From an uncultured Eubacteriales bacterium (GTDB taxonomy: Bacteria > Bacillota > Clostridia > Peptostreptococcales > Anaerovoracaceae): a stretch of DNA of 64,000 nt. The stretch spans positions 1 to 64,000 of the forward strand of contig CADAEH010000010.1 of NCBI GenBank assembly GCA_902786855.1. Direction: 5' to 3'. Below are positions 51,627 through 59,809 of this stretch, one piece after another; the first letter of the stretch is position 1; each line of letters opens with the position of its first letter. Made by a program: the position numbers and the translations under genes. Below the pieces are notes generated by a model, which saw nothing but the letters and a program-made list of their open reading frames with translations, ran no database searches and was not told the DNA's origin.

Positions 51627-53147
51627 ATGGCAACCATCCTTAAGGAACCTTCAAGAACTTTCAACGAATATCTCCTCATCCCGGGTTATTCCAGCGCGGA
51701 AGCAAGACCGGAGAATGTGTCGCTCAAGACACCGGTAGTAAAATACAGGAAAGGCGAGGAGCCGGCTCTCAGCATGAACATTCCGCTGACCTCTGCTGTA
51801 ATGCAGGCTGTGTCGGATGATGGAATGGCTGTAGCACTTGCTAAGGAAGGCGGGATCGCTTTTATATTCGGATCACAGTCCATTGAGAGCCAGGCGGCTA
51901 TGGTCAAGAGAGCCAAGAGCTATAAGGCCGGGTTCGTTCCGAGCGATTCCAATCTGAAGCCTGATGCAACGCTGCAGGATGTTCTTGATCTTAAGAAGGC
52001 CAAAGGACATTCAACTATTGCTATTACTGAGGACGGCACAGCTGACGGCAGACTGCTCGGCATCGTAACCAGCAAGGACTACCGTGTATCGAGAATGGAT
52101 CCTCAGACACCTGTCACCGACTTCATGACACCATTTGACAAGATGATATACGGCAAAGAGGGAATTACACTTTCTGAAGCTAACGACCTTATCTGGGACA
52201 ACAAGGTCAACCAGCTGCCGATAATTGATGATAACCAGAAACTGACAGCTTTCGTATTCCGCAAAGACTATGATTCTCACAAAGAGAACCCTAATGAACT
52301 GCTCGACAAGGACAAGAGATTCATTGTCGGTGCAGGTATCAACACAAGAGATTTCAAGGAAAGAGTACCTGCACTTCTTGATGCCGGGGTAGATATCATG
52401 ACAATCGATTCGTCTGAGGGTTATTCTGAGTGGCAGGCTATAACGCTTAAGTGGATCAGAGACAATTACGGCGACAGCGTCAAAGTCGGTGCCGGAAATG
52501 TCGTAGATGCTGACGGATTCAATTTCCTTGCTGACTGCGGAGCTGACTTTGTCAAGATAGGTATAGGCGGCGGTTCCATCTGCATCACAAGAGAGCAGAA
52601 GGGCATAGGACGAGGACAGGCTTCGGCAGTCATTGAAGTAGCTCAGGCAAGAGACGAGTATTACAAAAAGACCGGAGTTTATATCCCGATCTGTTCGGAC
52701 GGTGGTATTGTCTATGATTATCACATGACACTGGCACTTGCGATGGGCGCAGACTTCATCATGCTTGGCAGGTATTTTGCAAGATTTGACGAGTCTCCTT
52801 CTGCAAAACTTATGCTTAACGGAAATTATGTCAAAGAATACTGGGGCGAGGGCTCTGCAAGAGCGCGCAACTGGCAGAGATATGATCTCGGTGGCGATGC
52901 GAAGCTGAAATTCGAGGAAGGCGTTGACTCATATGTGCCATACGCAGGATCGCTGCATGACAATGTACAGATGTCGCTCAACAAGGTAAAATCAACGATG
53001 TGCAACTGCGGAGTGCTTTCCATTCCTGAACTCCATAAGAATGCAAAGCTGACACTTGTATCTGCTGTCAGTATCGTTGAGGGCGGTGCACACGATGTCA
53101 TTCTCAAGGAAGTATCATCACACTCGAACAACAGTAACAGGAACTGA
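51627..53147 (+). CDS. guaB: IMP dehydrogenase
   Basis: 506 residues; oxidises IMP to XMP, the committed step to GMP. The barrel is interrupted by a CBS pair (~95-215: [39 protein letters not shown]). The catalytic loop is [20 protein letters not shown] with the active Cys, preceded by the substrate Asp in [10 protein letters not shown] and [14 protein letters not shown]. The mobile flap carries [13 protein letters not shown] (RY replaced). The N-terminus ([20 protein letters not shown]) belongs to the longer IMPDH variant. The GMP synthetase subunit follows 42 bases later. Confidence 0.94.
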   Translation: MATILKEPSRTFNEYLLIPGYSSAEARPENVSLKTPVVKYRKGEEPALSMNIPLTSAVMQAVSDDGMAVALAKEGGIAFIFGSQSIESQAAMVKRAKSYKAGFVPSDSNLKPDATLQDVLDLKKAKGHSTIAITEDGTADGRLLGIVTSKDYRVSRMDPQTPVTDFMTPFDKMIYGKEGITLSEANDLIWDNKVNQLPIIDDNQKLTAFVFRKDYDSHKENPNELLDKDKRFIVGAGINTRDFKERVPALLDAGVDIMTIDSSEGYSEWQAITLKWIRDNYGDSVKVGAGNVVDADGFNFLADCGADFVKIGIGGGSICITREQKGIGRGQASAVIEVAQARDEYYKKTGVYIPICSDGGIVYDYHMTLALAMGADFIMLGRYFARFDESPSAKLMLNGNYVKEYWGEGSARARNWQRYDLGGDAKLKFEEGVDSYVPYAGSLHDNVQMSLNKVKSTMCNCGVLSIPELHKNAKLTLVSAVSIVEGGAHDVILKEVSSHSNNSNRN

Positions 53148-53189
53148 TAAAACGGTAATTATTGCTCTTAATTTACAGGAGGTATTTTC

Positions 53190-54158
53190 ATGGACAAGAG
53201 ACCGGAAACAATGAAACGTATCACAACCCGTGTACTCGCTGACAAGTTCATCGAGGAACAGCTCGCTGCGATCAAGGCACAGGTCGGAGACAAAAAGGTG
53301 TTGCTCGCACTCTCCGGCGGTGTTGATTCAAGCGTAGTAGCTGCACTGCTGATCAAGGCGATCGGTGATAATCTGGTCTGTGTACATGTCAATCACGGAC
53401 TGCTCCGCAAGGGCGAGCCTGAGATGGTCATCAAGGTATTCAGAGAAGAGCTCGGAGCTAACCTCATATATGTTGATGCTGTTGACAGATTCCTTGACAA
53501 GCTTGCGGGCGTTGATGATCCTGAAACAAAGCGCAAGATCATCGGCAAGGAGTTCATAGATGTTTTTGCAGAGGAGGCTGCTAAGCTCGATGGCATAGCT
53601 TTCCTCGGACAGGGAACTATCTATCCTGATATTCTCGAGTCAGACGGCGTAAAAGCTCATCATAATGTGGGTGGACTCCCTGAAGATCTGCAGTTTGAGC
53701 TCGTAGAGCCTGTAAAGCTCCTCTATAAGGACGAAGTAAGAGTAGTCGGATCAGCACTCGGACTTCCTGACAGCATGGTATACAGACAGCCGTTCCCGGG
53801 CCCGGGTCTTGGCGTAAGATGCACAGGAGCTATCACAAGAGACAGACTCGAAGCGCTTCGCGAAGCTGATGCCATAGTAAGAGAAGAGATCGGCAAAATG
53901 GAAAAGACCCCATGGCAGTATTTCGCAGTCATCCCTGACATGAAATCCACAGGCATAAAAGACGGTAAGAGATACATGGGCTGGCCGGTGATCATCAGAG
54001 CGATCAACACAGTCGACGCAGTAACAGCAGAGTCCGTGGAGATCCCATGGAGCATGCTCACAACTATCAGGGACCGCATAATCGATACAGTACCTGGAGT
54101 TAACAGAGTAATGTGGGATATCTCAGATAAGCCTGTTTCTACTATAGAATTTGAATAA
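53190..54158 (+). CDS. guaA: GMP synthetase, ATP-pyrophosphatase subunit only
   Basis: 322 residues. The PP-loop LLALSGGVDSSVVAALL, VHVNHGLLRKGEPEMVIKVF, and the C-terminal dimer/XMP part (RQPFPGPGLGVRCTGAITRD, MTTIRDRIID-like LTTIRDRIIDTVPGVNRVMW, ISDKPVSTIEFE) are intact. The ~190-residue glutamine amidotransferase domain found in fused GuaA is absent: the protein starts 40 residues before the PP-loop with its own AGGAGG site. It must use ammonia or a separate GATase subunit, as in archaea. The gene ends at the left border of an integrated element. Confidence 0.93.
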   Translation: MDKRPETMKRITTRVLADKFIEEQLAAIKAQVGDKKVLLALSGGVDSSVVAALLIKAIGDNLVCVHVNHGLLRKGEPEMVIKVFREELGANLIYVDAVDRFLDKLAGVDDPETKRKIIGKEFIDVFAEEAAKLDGIAFLGQGTIYPDILESDGVKAHHNVGGLPEDLQFELVEPVKLLYKDEVRVVGSALGLPDSMVYRQPFPGPGLGVRCTGAITRDRLEALREADAIVREEIGKMEKTPWQYFAVIPDMKSTGIKDGKRYMGWPVIIRAINTVDAVTAESVEIPWSMLTTIRDRIIDTVPGVNRVMWDISDKPVSTIEFE

Positions 54159-54166
54159 ATGCCAAA

Positions 54167-54209
54167 AACCCCGAATGCTTGAAATTTCAAGCCCTTCGGG
54201 GTTCTTTTT
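54167..54209 (+). terminator. Terminator of guaBA
   Basis: AACCCCGAA (54167-54175) pairs with TTCGGGGTT (54195-54203), enclosing a perfect inner palindrome GCTTGAAATTTCAAGC, then CTTTTT. Confidence 0.9.
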
Positions 54210-54215
54210 ATGTCT

Positions 54216-54237
54216 AATGACAACCAAATGACAACCA
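54216..54237 (+). repeat. Tandem 11-bp repeats, probable integrase arm-type sites near attL
   Basis: AATGACAACCA occurs twice head to tail with no gap, 7 bases after the guaA terminator T tract. Short tandem TGACAACC-like repeats beside an attachment core are typical arm sites of tyrosine integrases. The core itself, probably in or near the guaA terminator, cannot be set without the right junction. Confidence 0.55.
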
Positions 54238-54267
54238 AACTAAGAAAAAGATGATTCAGAACAATTC

Positions 54268-54903
54268 TTAGTTGCTTCTGGCAGCGAATTCCTCATAGCT
54301 TAGGATATCTGTCTCTCCGGCCCATTCTTTTGCGGATACATACATTTTGTACTTGAATTCCATATCTTCGTCACGAGCAGCTTCTTCTTTTTTTCGAACT
54401 GACGGGATGTATGGGGTACCGTTTTCATCTATTGCAGAGTATCCCGGATATTTTTCTTTCCATGTCATATAAGTATCTTCATCTACTTTACCGTCAAGAA
54501 GGCTTATCCTTGCTTTGTACCATGACAGAAGTGCTGTGTTGAACTCAGATATTTCAGTATCAGTTCTATCTGGGTATGCGCTGCTGTCTGCCTGATCCAG
54601 TACAAGGCAGATATTATCACCGATCTTATCCGGGACCAGCCCGTATCTGTCTTCAATATCGAATAGAGCATGAACTGCACTGTCGACCGAATTGACCTCG
54701 GTCGATTTTAGTGTGTAGAAATCGATCTCGAGAGCCTCAGCGATTTTTGCCATTGTATTGGCATCGGGTGTTCTGTTGCCAAGCTCATAGTTCCTTATGG
54801 TTGAATCATTGACTCCAATAGCTTCACCAAGCTCCTTCTGGGTAAAGCCTTTTTTCTTTCTGAAATATCTGATGCGAACTCCAAGAGATTGATTAGCGAT
54901 CAT
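54268..54903 (-). CDS. cI-like XRE repressor of the integrated element
   Basis: 211 residues. N-terminal XRE HTH: VRIRYFRKKKGFTQKELGEA followed by IGVNDSTIRNYELGNRTPDA and NTMAKIAEALEIDFYTL. The C-terminal ~130 residues are charged and hold no peptidase Ser-Lys pair that I can see, so it does not look like a LexA-type self-cleaving repressor. Start at 54903 (MIANQS) because AGGAGG lies before it; an upstream ATG at 54921 includes that site. It is divergent from the xis/int operon with five operator-like palindromes between, the layout of a lysogeny-type switch. Confidence 0.88.
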   Translation of the reverse strand: MIANQSLGVRIRYFRKKKGFTQKELGEAIGVNDSTIRNYELGNRTPDANTMAKIAEALEIDFYTLKSTEVNSVDSAVHALFDIEDRYGLVPDKIGDNICLVLDQADSSAYPDRTDTEISEFNTALLSWYKARISLLDGKVDEDTYMTWKEKYPGYSAIDENGTPYIPSVRKKEEAARDEDMEFKYKMYVSAKEWAGETDILSYEEFAARSN

Positions 54904-54951
54904 TGTGTTCCTCCTGTACATTTCTTTATTTAAAGAAAGTATATCATAAAT

Positions 54952-55110
54952 AGTTCAGAAATGCACTATTAAAAATACAAATAATAAGTTCAAAAATGAA
55001 CTATAAAACTGTTGACAGCACAGAAACGAACTATTATAATACAATCAAACAGCACAGAAAAGTGCTGTAATATGCAAAATGATCAAACTTATACAGTTCA
55101 TATCAGAACT
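54952..55110. promoter_or_regulatory. Operator array of five 16-bp palindromes in the divergent control region
   Basis: Five sites of the form AGTTCA-N4-TGAACT: 54952 (AGTTCA-GAAA-TGCACT), 54987 (AGTTCA-AAAA-TGAACT, perfect), 55017 (AGCACA-GAAA-CGAACT), 55051 (AGCACA-GAAA-AGTGCT, perfect variant) and 55095 (AGTTCA-TATC-AGAACT). All have a 4-base spacer; centres are 30-44 bases apart. The third lies inside the spacer of the rightward promoter. Confidence 0.8.
55012..55040 (+). promoter_or_regulatory. Rightward promoter of the xis/int operon
   Basis: TTGACA (55012-55017), a 17-base spacer, TATAAT (55035-55040): a full consensus promoter, covered by operator 3. Confidence 0.85.
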
Positions 55111-55135
55111 GAGGTTATTCAGGAAAGGAGTTTTT

Positions 55136-55327
55136 ATGACGAATTATGTGAAGGCAAAAGAGATCGTAGAGCTTATGGGTGTGTCTGAAGGCAAAGCATA
55201 CAAGATCATCAGACAGCTCAATGATGAGCTCAAGGCAGCGGGTTATCTTACCGTTGCCGGCAGGGTTAGCCGCAAATACTTCGAAGAGAGGATCTACGGC
55301 TATGACACAGGAAGGAGAGGAGCATGA
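55136..55327 (+). CDS. Excisionase-like small HTH protein
   Basis: 63 residues. VKAKEIVELMGVSEGKAYKI followed by IRQLNDELKAAGY is the MerR-like/helix_turn_helix_17 pattern of excisionase-family proteins that bind att DNA and favour excision. AGGAAAGGAG precedes the ATG at 55136; an earlier ATG at 55079 lies in the operator region. It overlaps the integrase gene by four bases. The pairing with int is strong support. Confidence 0.85.
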   Translation: MTNYVKAKEIVELMGVSEGKAYKIIRQLNDELKAAGYLTVAGRVSRKYFEERIYGYDTGRRGA

Positions 55328-56409
55328 GTGTAAGCAAAAACGAGAAGACAGGCAAATGGGATGTGAGGGTATGGTACAGGGACATCACCGGAGAACGCAG
55401 ACAGACTACAAAGAGAGGGTTCCGCACCAAGAGAGAAGCGCAGACCTATGAAACTGACTTTCTGCTGAAGCAACAGGGGCAGCTTGATATGAAGTTCGGA
55501 GACTTTGTTGATCTGTATCTTGATGAGATAGGTTCTCATATTCGCAGCAGCACTATGGAGACCAAGGAAAACATCGTCAATACCAAGATACTGCCATACT
55601 TTGCAGATAGAAAGATCCAGGATATCCGCGCCGTAGATATCAAAAGATGGCAGGCAAAGATCGGCAAACTGAAGAATAAACAGGGAGCTCCGTATTCCCA
55701 GGACTATCTCAGGACGATCAATAACACACTTAGTGCGATATTCAATTATGCGGTAAACGTATATGGCCTCTCAGGCAATCCTGTAAGGAGAGCCGGCGGA
55801 ATGGGCAAGCAGATCAATAAAGTCGATGACTACTGGACCAAGGATGAATATCTGAAGTTCTCCGAGCAGATCGCTCAGCATACGGAGTATTTCTACGCTT
55901 TTGAGGTGCTGTACTGGACCGGTATCAGGAAAAGTGAGCTTCTTGCATTGACCCCGGCGGACTTTGACCTCGAGCACAATACGCTGAGGATCAATAAGCA
56001 GCGCATCTATGACCATAAGGAATGGCGCATCACAGAGCCGAAGACGGCAAAAAGTTACAGGACGATTGTTATCCCGAGATTTCTGGCTGATGAAATACGT
56101 CAGTACCTTGAGTTGCTGTATGAGCCATCTCAGGACGAACTGATATTCAATTTCGGCAGAAGTGATCTGAATGGGATGATCAAACGCGGTGCTGCGGCAG
56201 CCGGACTCAAGCGTATAGATGTTCACGGACTCAGGCACTCTCATGTATCACTGCTGATCAATAATGGGTTCAATGCTCTTGCGATCGGCGACAGAGTGGG
56301 TCATGAGGCGCAGGAGATTACCTACAGATATGCCCATCTTTTCAATGAAGCACAGAAGAAGATGGCATCAGCACTCGATCAGGAAATGGAGGAGATGATC
56401 AATGGGTAG
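55324..56409 (+). CDS. int: Site-specific tyrosine integrase
   Basis: 361 residues with three parts: N-terminal arm-binding domain (~1-50: WDVRVWYRDITGERRQTTKR), SAM-like core-binding domain (~58-150), and the catalytic domain. Catalytic residues are visible: Arg in YWTGIRKSELLALTPADF, Lys in the following hairpin region, HGLRHSHVSLLINNG (HxxR), VGHEAQEIT (GH) and the nucleophilic Tyr in TYRYAHLF. The arm domain fits the tandem repeats at 54216. Overlaps xis (ATGA) and the next gene by 8 bases. Intact, so the element may still be able to move. Confidence 0.95.
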   Translation: MSVSKNEKTGKWDVRVWYRDITGERRQTTKRGFRTKREAQTYETDFLLKQQGQLDMKFGDFVDLYLDEIGSHIRSSTMETKENIVNTKILPYFADRKIQDIRAVDIKRWQAKIGKLKNKQGAPYSQDYLRTINNTLSAIFNYAVNVYGLSGNPVRRAGGMGKQINKVDDYWTKDEYLKFSEQIAQHTEYFYAFEVLYWTGIRKSELLALTPADFDLEHNTLRINKQRIYDHKEWRITEPKTAKSYRTIVIPRFLADEIRQYLELLYEPSQDELIFNFGRSDLNGMIKRGAAAAGLKRIDVHGLRHSHVSLLINNGFNALAIGDRVGHEAQEITYRYAHLFNEAQKKMASALDQEMEEMING

Positions 56410-56767
56410 AAGCCCTAAGGATTCCCGCAGCAAGGTAGACAAATACGACAGGATCCGTAACAGGACGATAGCATTCAGACTGTCAGAAGCTGAATATACA
56501 GCTGTAGAACTGAAAGCCGGTCTGTGCGGGTACAGATGGAAACAGGATTATATCCTTGACGCGATCCTGAACAACTCTGTGACTGCAACAGCAAATCCGA
56601 TGATGCTGGTGCAGTTCAGAAGACAGCTAAGACAGATATCTGAACAGTTGGAGCATAGCTCTCTCACAGATGAAGAACGTGATGAGCTGCACATCTCAAT
56701 CAATATCATGAGGGAGATACTGGAAGCTTTTGCTTATGAAAGAGACCTTAATGGAGAAGGGAGGTGA
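56402..56767 (+). CDS. Ribbon-helix-helix, MobC-like mobilization accessory protein
   Basis: 121 residues. NRTIAFRLSEAEYTAVELKA is the ribbon-helix-helix start seen in relaxosome accessory (MobC-like) proteins, followed by a helical region with RRQLRQISEQLEHSSLTDEE. A basic N-terminus (GRSPKDSRSKVDKYDR) suits DNA binding. GGAGGAGA lies before the start inside the int gene. Its order between int and the replication protein suggests that it binds element DNA; a copy-control or transcription role is also possible. Confidence 0.7.
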   Translation: MGRSPKDSRSKVDKYDRIRNRTIAFRLSEAEYTAVELKAGLCGYRWKQDYILDAILNNSVTATANPMMLVQFRRQLRQISEQLEHSSLTDEERDELHISINIMREILEAFAYERDLNGEGR

Positions 56768-56772
56768 AAAGT

Positions 56773-57744
56773 ATGGAGATAAGATACACAGGTAACGAGA
56801 CTGTAGACAAATTATACGGTGTGGAAATTACGGGCAGCGTGATCCCTTCGATCTGGTACAGCAAGATCCTTAATGAGAGCGGCAAGCCGGATACGGTGGC
56901 TATCAACTTGCTTGCGGATATCGTGTACTGGTACAGACCGACTGAAGAGCATAACGAGTTTGATCCTGACGTGATCACCCTGAAAAAGAAGTTCAGTGTA
57001 GACAAGCTTCAGCTCGGGTATGAACAGATTCGTAAGAAATACGGGTTTACAAAATACCAAAGCAGAAGAGCACTTGAAACACTTGAGAGGCTTGATCTGA
57101 TAGAACGCGAATACAGGACTGTGACGACCAAAGGCAGCAAGCTAGGCAACGTCATGTTCATAGGACTTAATGCTGATAAGGTGATCGAGATAACATACCC
57201 AGACAGAGGGCCGCACCCTTGTCATAATAAACCGACAAGGGTATCAGAAAAAAGCAACGAGGTCATTGAAAAAAAACAAGCAGGTAGTAACAAAAAACCA
57301 ACGACAAATACAAAGATACTAACAAAAAATACTACAGAAAATCATACTCATATCTATCAATCTGCTGTTGACGGTGTAAGAGAACAGCTGGAATATGATG
57401 CACTCATTACGGACAAAAGATATGACAGGGGAATGATAGATGGGATGATAGAGCTGATGGCAGAGATAATGACTTCAAGGAAAAGAAATCAGATGGTCAA
57501 TGGCGAATTAAAGCCAACGAAGCATGTTGCAGACAGGCTTAAGGAGATCGATGCAGATATGCTCAAGTATGTTATAGACAGCATCAAGGTATCACCTAAC
57601 CCTGTCAGCAATACCAGATCGTATATGCTCACGGCGCTATACAATGCGCCGGTGACGTATCAGACACATCTTGATATGACTGTAAGGCATGATATGCATG
57701 CCAGAGAATTTGGAAGCTGGGACAATTCATTCCCGGCAGTATAG
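56773..57744 (+). CDS. Plasmid-type replication initiator-like protein
   Basis: 323 residues. The N-terminal ~120 residues (ISVIPSIWYSKILN-like, INLLADIVYWYRPTE, YEQIRKKYGFTKYQSRRALE followed by TLERLDLIEREYRTV) are a winged-helix RepA-like domain of Firmicute plasmids and integrative elements. A Lys/Thr/Asn-rich linker (~170-195) joins a C-terminal domain (ITDKRYDRGMIDGMIELMAE, TRSYMLTALYNAP) of the kind seen in many such replication proteins. The start is put at ATG 56773, with GGGAGGTG 6 bases upstream; GTG 56764 is within that site. Suggests the excised circle can replicate. Confidence 0.78.
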   Translation: MEIRYTGNETVDKLYGVEITGSVIPSIWYSKILNESGKPDTVAINLLADIVYWYRPTEEHNEFDPDVITLKKKFSVDKLQLGYEQIRKKYGFTKYQSRRALETLERLDLIEREYRTVTTKGSKLGNVMFIGLNADKVIEITYPDRGPHPCHNKPTRVSEKSNEVIEKKQAGSNKKPTTNTKILTKNTTENHTHIYQSAVDGVREQLEYDALITDKRYDRGMIDGMIELMAEIMTSRKRNQMVNGELKPTKHVADRLKEIDADMLKYVIDSIKVSPNPVSNTRSYMLTALYNAPVTYQTHLDMTVRHDMHAREFGSWDNSFPAV

Positions 57745-57756
57745 AGAGGAGATTAT

Positions 57757-58674
57757 ATGACTGAGATAAACAACACGAAGATCATTGCTGTAGATCACGG
57801 ATACGGCAATATCAAAACCGCACACACTGTAACACCGGCCGGAATAACTGAATATGACAGCGAGCCGGCCTTCAAGGGCAATATCCTTGAATACGATGGC
57901 AAGTGGTACAAGATAGGCGAAACACACAAGGAGTTTGTCGCTGATAAATCAAGTGACGACGAATACTATCTACTTACGCTTATGGCGATTGCCAGGGAGC
58001 TGAACCAAGAGAAGATAACTGATGCAGATGTCTATATTGCCTGTGGACTTCCTCTCAAGTGGGTCAGAACACAGCGTGAGAATTTCAAGTCGTACCTGAC
58101 GCGCAAAAAGAAGGTGTCTTTCAAGTATAACGGTACTGAATACCGTATCAGGATAGTTGGATGCACAGTGCTTCCGCAGGGATATCCTGCAGTGGCATGG
58201 GCAGTGAAAAACTATCAGGGGACGCATATGGTCGCAGATATCGGCAACGGCACAATGAACATCATGTATATCATCGATAAGAAGGTCAAAGAGGAAAGAT
58301 GCTGGACTGAAAAGCTCGGTGCCAATGAGTGCATGATCAAGGCAAGAAATGCAGTAATGGATGAGACCGGAGCTAATATCGAAGAAGCAACTGTAGAGCG
58401 TGTGCTGAGATTTGGCACGGCTGACATCCCGGAAAGATACCTTTCGATCATCAGAAAAGTGGCTGAGGACTATGTCGCAGATATATTTGCAGCACTCAGA
58501 AAGTATGATTACAATCCTGATCTTGTGAAGCTCCATGTAGTCGGAGGCGGTGCATCCCTTGTCAAGAACTTCGGCAAGTACGATCCTGATCGAGTCGAGA
58601 TCATTGAGGATATTTGCGCGAATGCAAAAGGCTACGAATATATCACTGAACTTATACTGAGGAGGAAACTGTAA
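57757..58674 (+). CDS. parM: ParM/StbA-like actin-type plasmid segregation ATPase
   Basis: 305 residues of the actin-like ParM family, which forms filaments that push plasmid copies apart. Phosphate 1 motif IIAVDHGYGNIKTAH, phosphate 2 MVADIGNGTMNIMYI and the adenosine motif VVGGGASLVKNFGKY are all in order. It is preceded by GAGGAG and overlaps the small downstream gene by one base, as parM and parR usually do. On an integrated element it would act after excision. Confidence 0.88.
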   Translation: MTEINNTKIIAVDHGYGNIKTAHTVTPAGITEYDSEPAFKGNILEYDGKWYKIGETHKEFVADKSSDDEYYLLTLMAIARELNQEKITDADVYIACGLPLKWVRTQRENFKSYLTRKKKVSFKYNGTEYRIRIVGCTVLPQGYPAVAWAVKNYQGTHMVADIGNGTMNIMYIIDKKVKEERCWTEKLGANECMIKARNAVMDETGANIEEATVERVLRFGTADIPERYLSIIRKVAEDYVADIFAALRKYDYNPDLVKLHVVGGGASLVKNFGKYDPDRVEIIEDICANAKGYEYITELILRRKL

Positions 58675-59087
58675 TGGCTAAGCATAGCGGGATAAGTGTC
58701 AGATTCTATCCTGACCGGGAAGACCATCAAAGGGCCTGGCAGTATCTGCAGGAAATGGATACTGAAGAATACCCATCGAAGAACCAAGTCATTATAGAAG
58801 CGATTCTTGATTACTTTGATAACTCAAATGAGGAAGCCAAAGCAAATCTGTATTATTCTGATCAGTTGATGCCAATCATTACGGATGCTGTGGATCAAGC
58901 TGTTGAAAATGCAGTCGAACGAGTTCTGCCGGCATTTCTGTCAGGATGTATCGCAGGATTATCTGTAAGTACTGGCCGAAAGGGATATGAAACACCTCAA
59001 TTGATTGCTGTATCATCAAGCAGCACAGCTATATCTGATGATGAGATCGAAGAGTCCGGTCTTGATATGGCTTTTCTGGCGGAATAG
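58674..59087 (+). CDS. Small ParR-like partner of the ParM ATPase
   Basis: 137 residues. ISVRFYPDREDHQRAWQYLQ followed by PSKNQVIIEAILDYF looks like a ribbon-helix-helix DNA-binding start. The middle is helical (IITDAVDQAVENAVERVLPA), and the acidic Ser-rich tail ends DDEIEESGLDMAFLAE, a likely filament-binding peptide. Size, order and one-base overlap match the DNA-binding adaptor ParR. The phased repeats immediately downstream would be its target. Sequence identity to a known ParR was not established. Confidence 0.68.
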   Translation: MAKHSGISVRFYPDREDHQRAWQYLQEMDTEEYPSKNQVIIEAILDYFDNSNEEAKANLYYSDQLMPIITDAVDQAVENAVERVLPAFLSGCIAGLSVSTGRKGYETPQLIAVSSSSTAISDDEIEESGLDMAFLAE

Positions 59088-59110
59088 AGATCATAGTATG
59101 AAATAAAGGA

Positions 59111-59216
59111 TGGTATCAATTTCGGGGTAAACAATATCAGTCTGGTATCAAAAACACGTGTGCACGATACCAATAAAAGATGCGGGAGAATTGATGATAT
59201 TCAGGCTGGTATCAAA
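59111..59216 (+). repeat. Phased direct repeats, candidate partition centromere (parC)
   Basis: TGGTATCAA occurs at 59111, 59143 and 59207, that is at intervals of 32 and 64 bases (about 3 and 6 helical turns). The last two are part of a 19-base imperfect repeat (59134-59152 and 59198-59216) of the form ATATCAG-N-CTGGTATCAAA. An inverted copy GATACCA is at 59166 and a weaker one at 59229. Confidence 0.55.
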
Positions 59217-59250
59217 TGATCCTGAAATGATATCAGAGATGGTAGCAGGC

Positions 59251-59298
59251 AAAAGCTGTTTCTGATGACTGAGTGAGCAGCAAGGAGACAGCTTTTCC
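59251..59298 (+). terminator. Terminator-like hairpin after the partition genes
   Basis: AAAAGCTGT (59251-59259) pairs with ACAGCTTTT (59288-59296); the loop is 28 bases. Confidence 0.5.
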
Positions 59299-59340
59299 AT
59301 TGGTTAAATCATAATAATAGAGGGGATAATATCATCTGCA

Positions 59341-59440
59341 TAAGCGTAGCAAGCAGAGCAAAGTAGCGCTCACGCACTCCTTCGCGACTCAGGGGACTCC
59401 CCTGAAACCCCGGGTGAATAGCTTGCGTAGACGGTTAATT
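59341..59440 (+). other. oriT-like region upstream of the MobC-like gene
   Basis: A GC-rich stretch unlike its AT-rich surroundings. It has CAGGGG-ACT-CCCCTG (59390-59404), a run GCGACTCAGGGGACTCCCCT followed by GAAACCCCGGGT, and GTAGCAAGC/GCTTGCGTAG at its two sides. Similar 'actcaggggactccc...' strings stand upstream of mobC in clostridial mobilizable elements. Together with the parC-like repeats it fills the 398-base gap 59088-59485, in which no gene is supported. Confidence 0.5.
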
Positions 59441-59485
59441 GGATGCACCAAGCTGGTGTAGAGAAAATAGAGGAGGTTTTGTTAT

Positions 59486-59809
59486 ATGAGAGAAAGAAGA
59501 TTCAGAGTACCATTATACTTTACTGCAGAGGAAAAAGCGGATCTGCACTCAAAAGCAGAGGCGGCGTGTATGAACTATAATCGCTTCATCAGGATGCTTA
59601 TTGCAGGATATGATCCTGTTGTAATACCTGATGACATATTCTACGAATCAATGGAAATGATAAGACAGTTCGCTGATAAGATCGATGAAGTAGCTATAAA
59701 GGCAGATAATTCTGCAGATGTGGTCGCTATCATGGCAGAAGCTCGCAAGTGGAGATCTTTTCAGAATGAAATAGAGAAGGAATTATTACGACCGAAAAAG
59801 AGACGTTGA
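59486..59809 (+). CDS. mobC: MobC-like relaxosome accessory protein
   Basis: 107 residues. RERRFRVPLYFTAEEKADLH followed by SKAEAACMNYNRFIRMLIAG is the ribbon-helix-helix head of MobC-type proteins; the rest is an amphipathic helix region ending in a basic tail (LLRPKKRR). AGAGGAGG precedes the ATG. In intact elements a relaxase (MobA) gene follows and overlaps; here the next genes are regulators and membrane proteins, so the relaxase is lost, elsewhere, or supplied in trans. Confidence 0.82.
   Translation: MRERRFRVPLYFTAEEKADLHSKAEAACMNYNRFIRMLIAGYDPVVIPDDIFYESMEMIRQFADKIDEVAIKADNSADVVAIMAEARKWRSFQNEIEKELLRPKKRR

Noticed and set aside
52011-52724. Minus-strand open frame (237 codons) within guaB
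   Set aside because: Shadow of the guaB reading frame; composition is not protein-like and there is no ribosome site.
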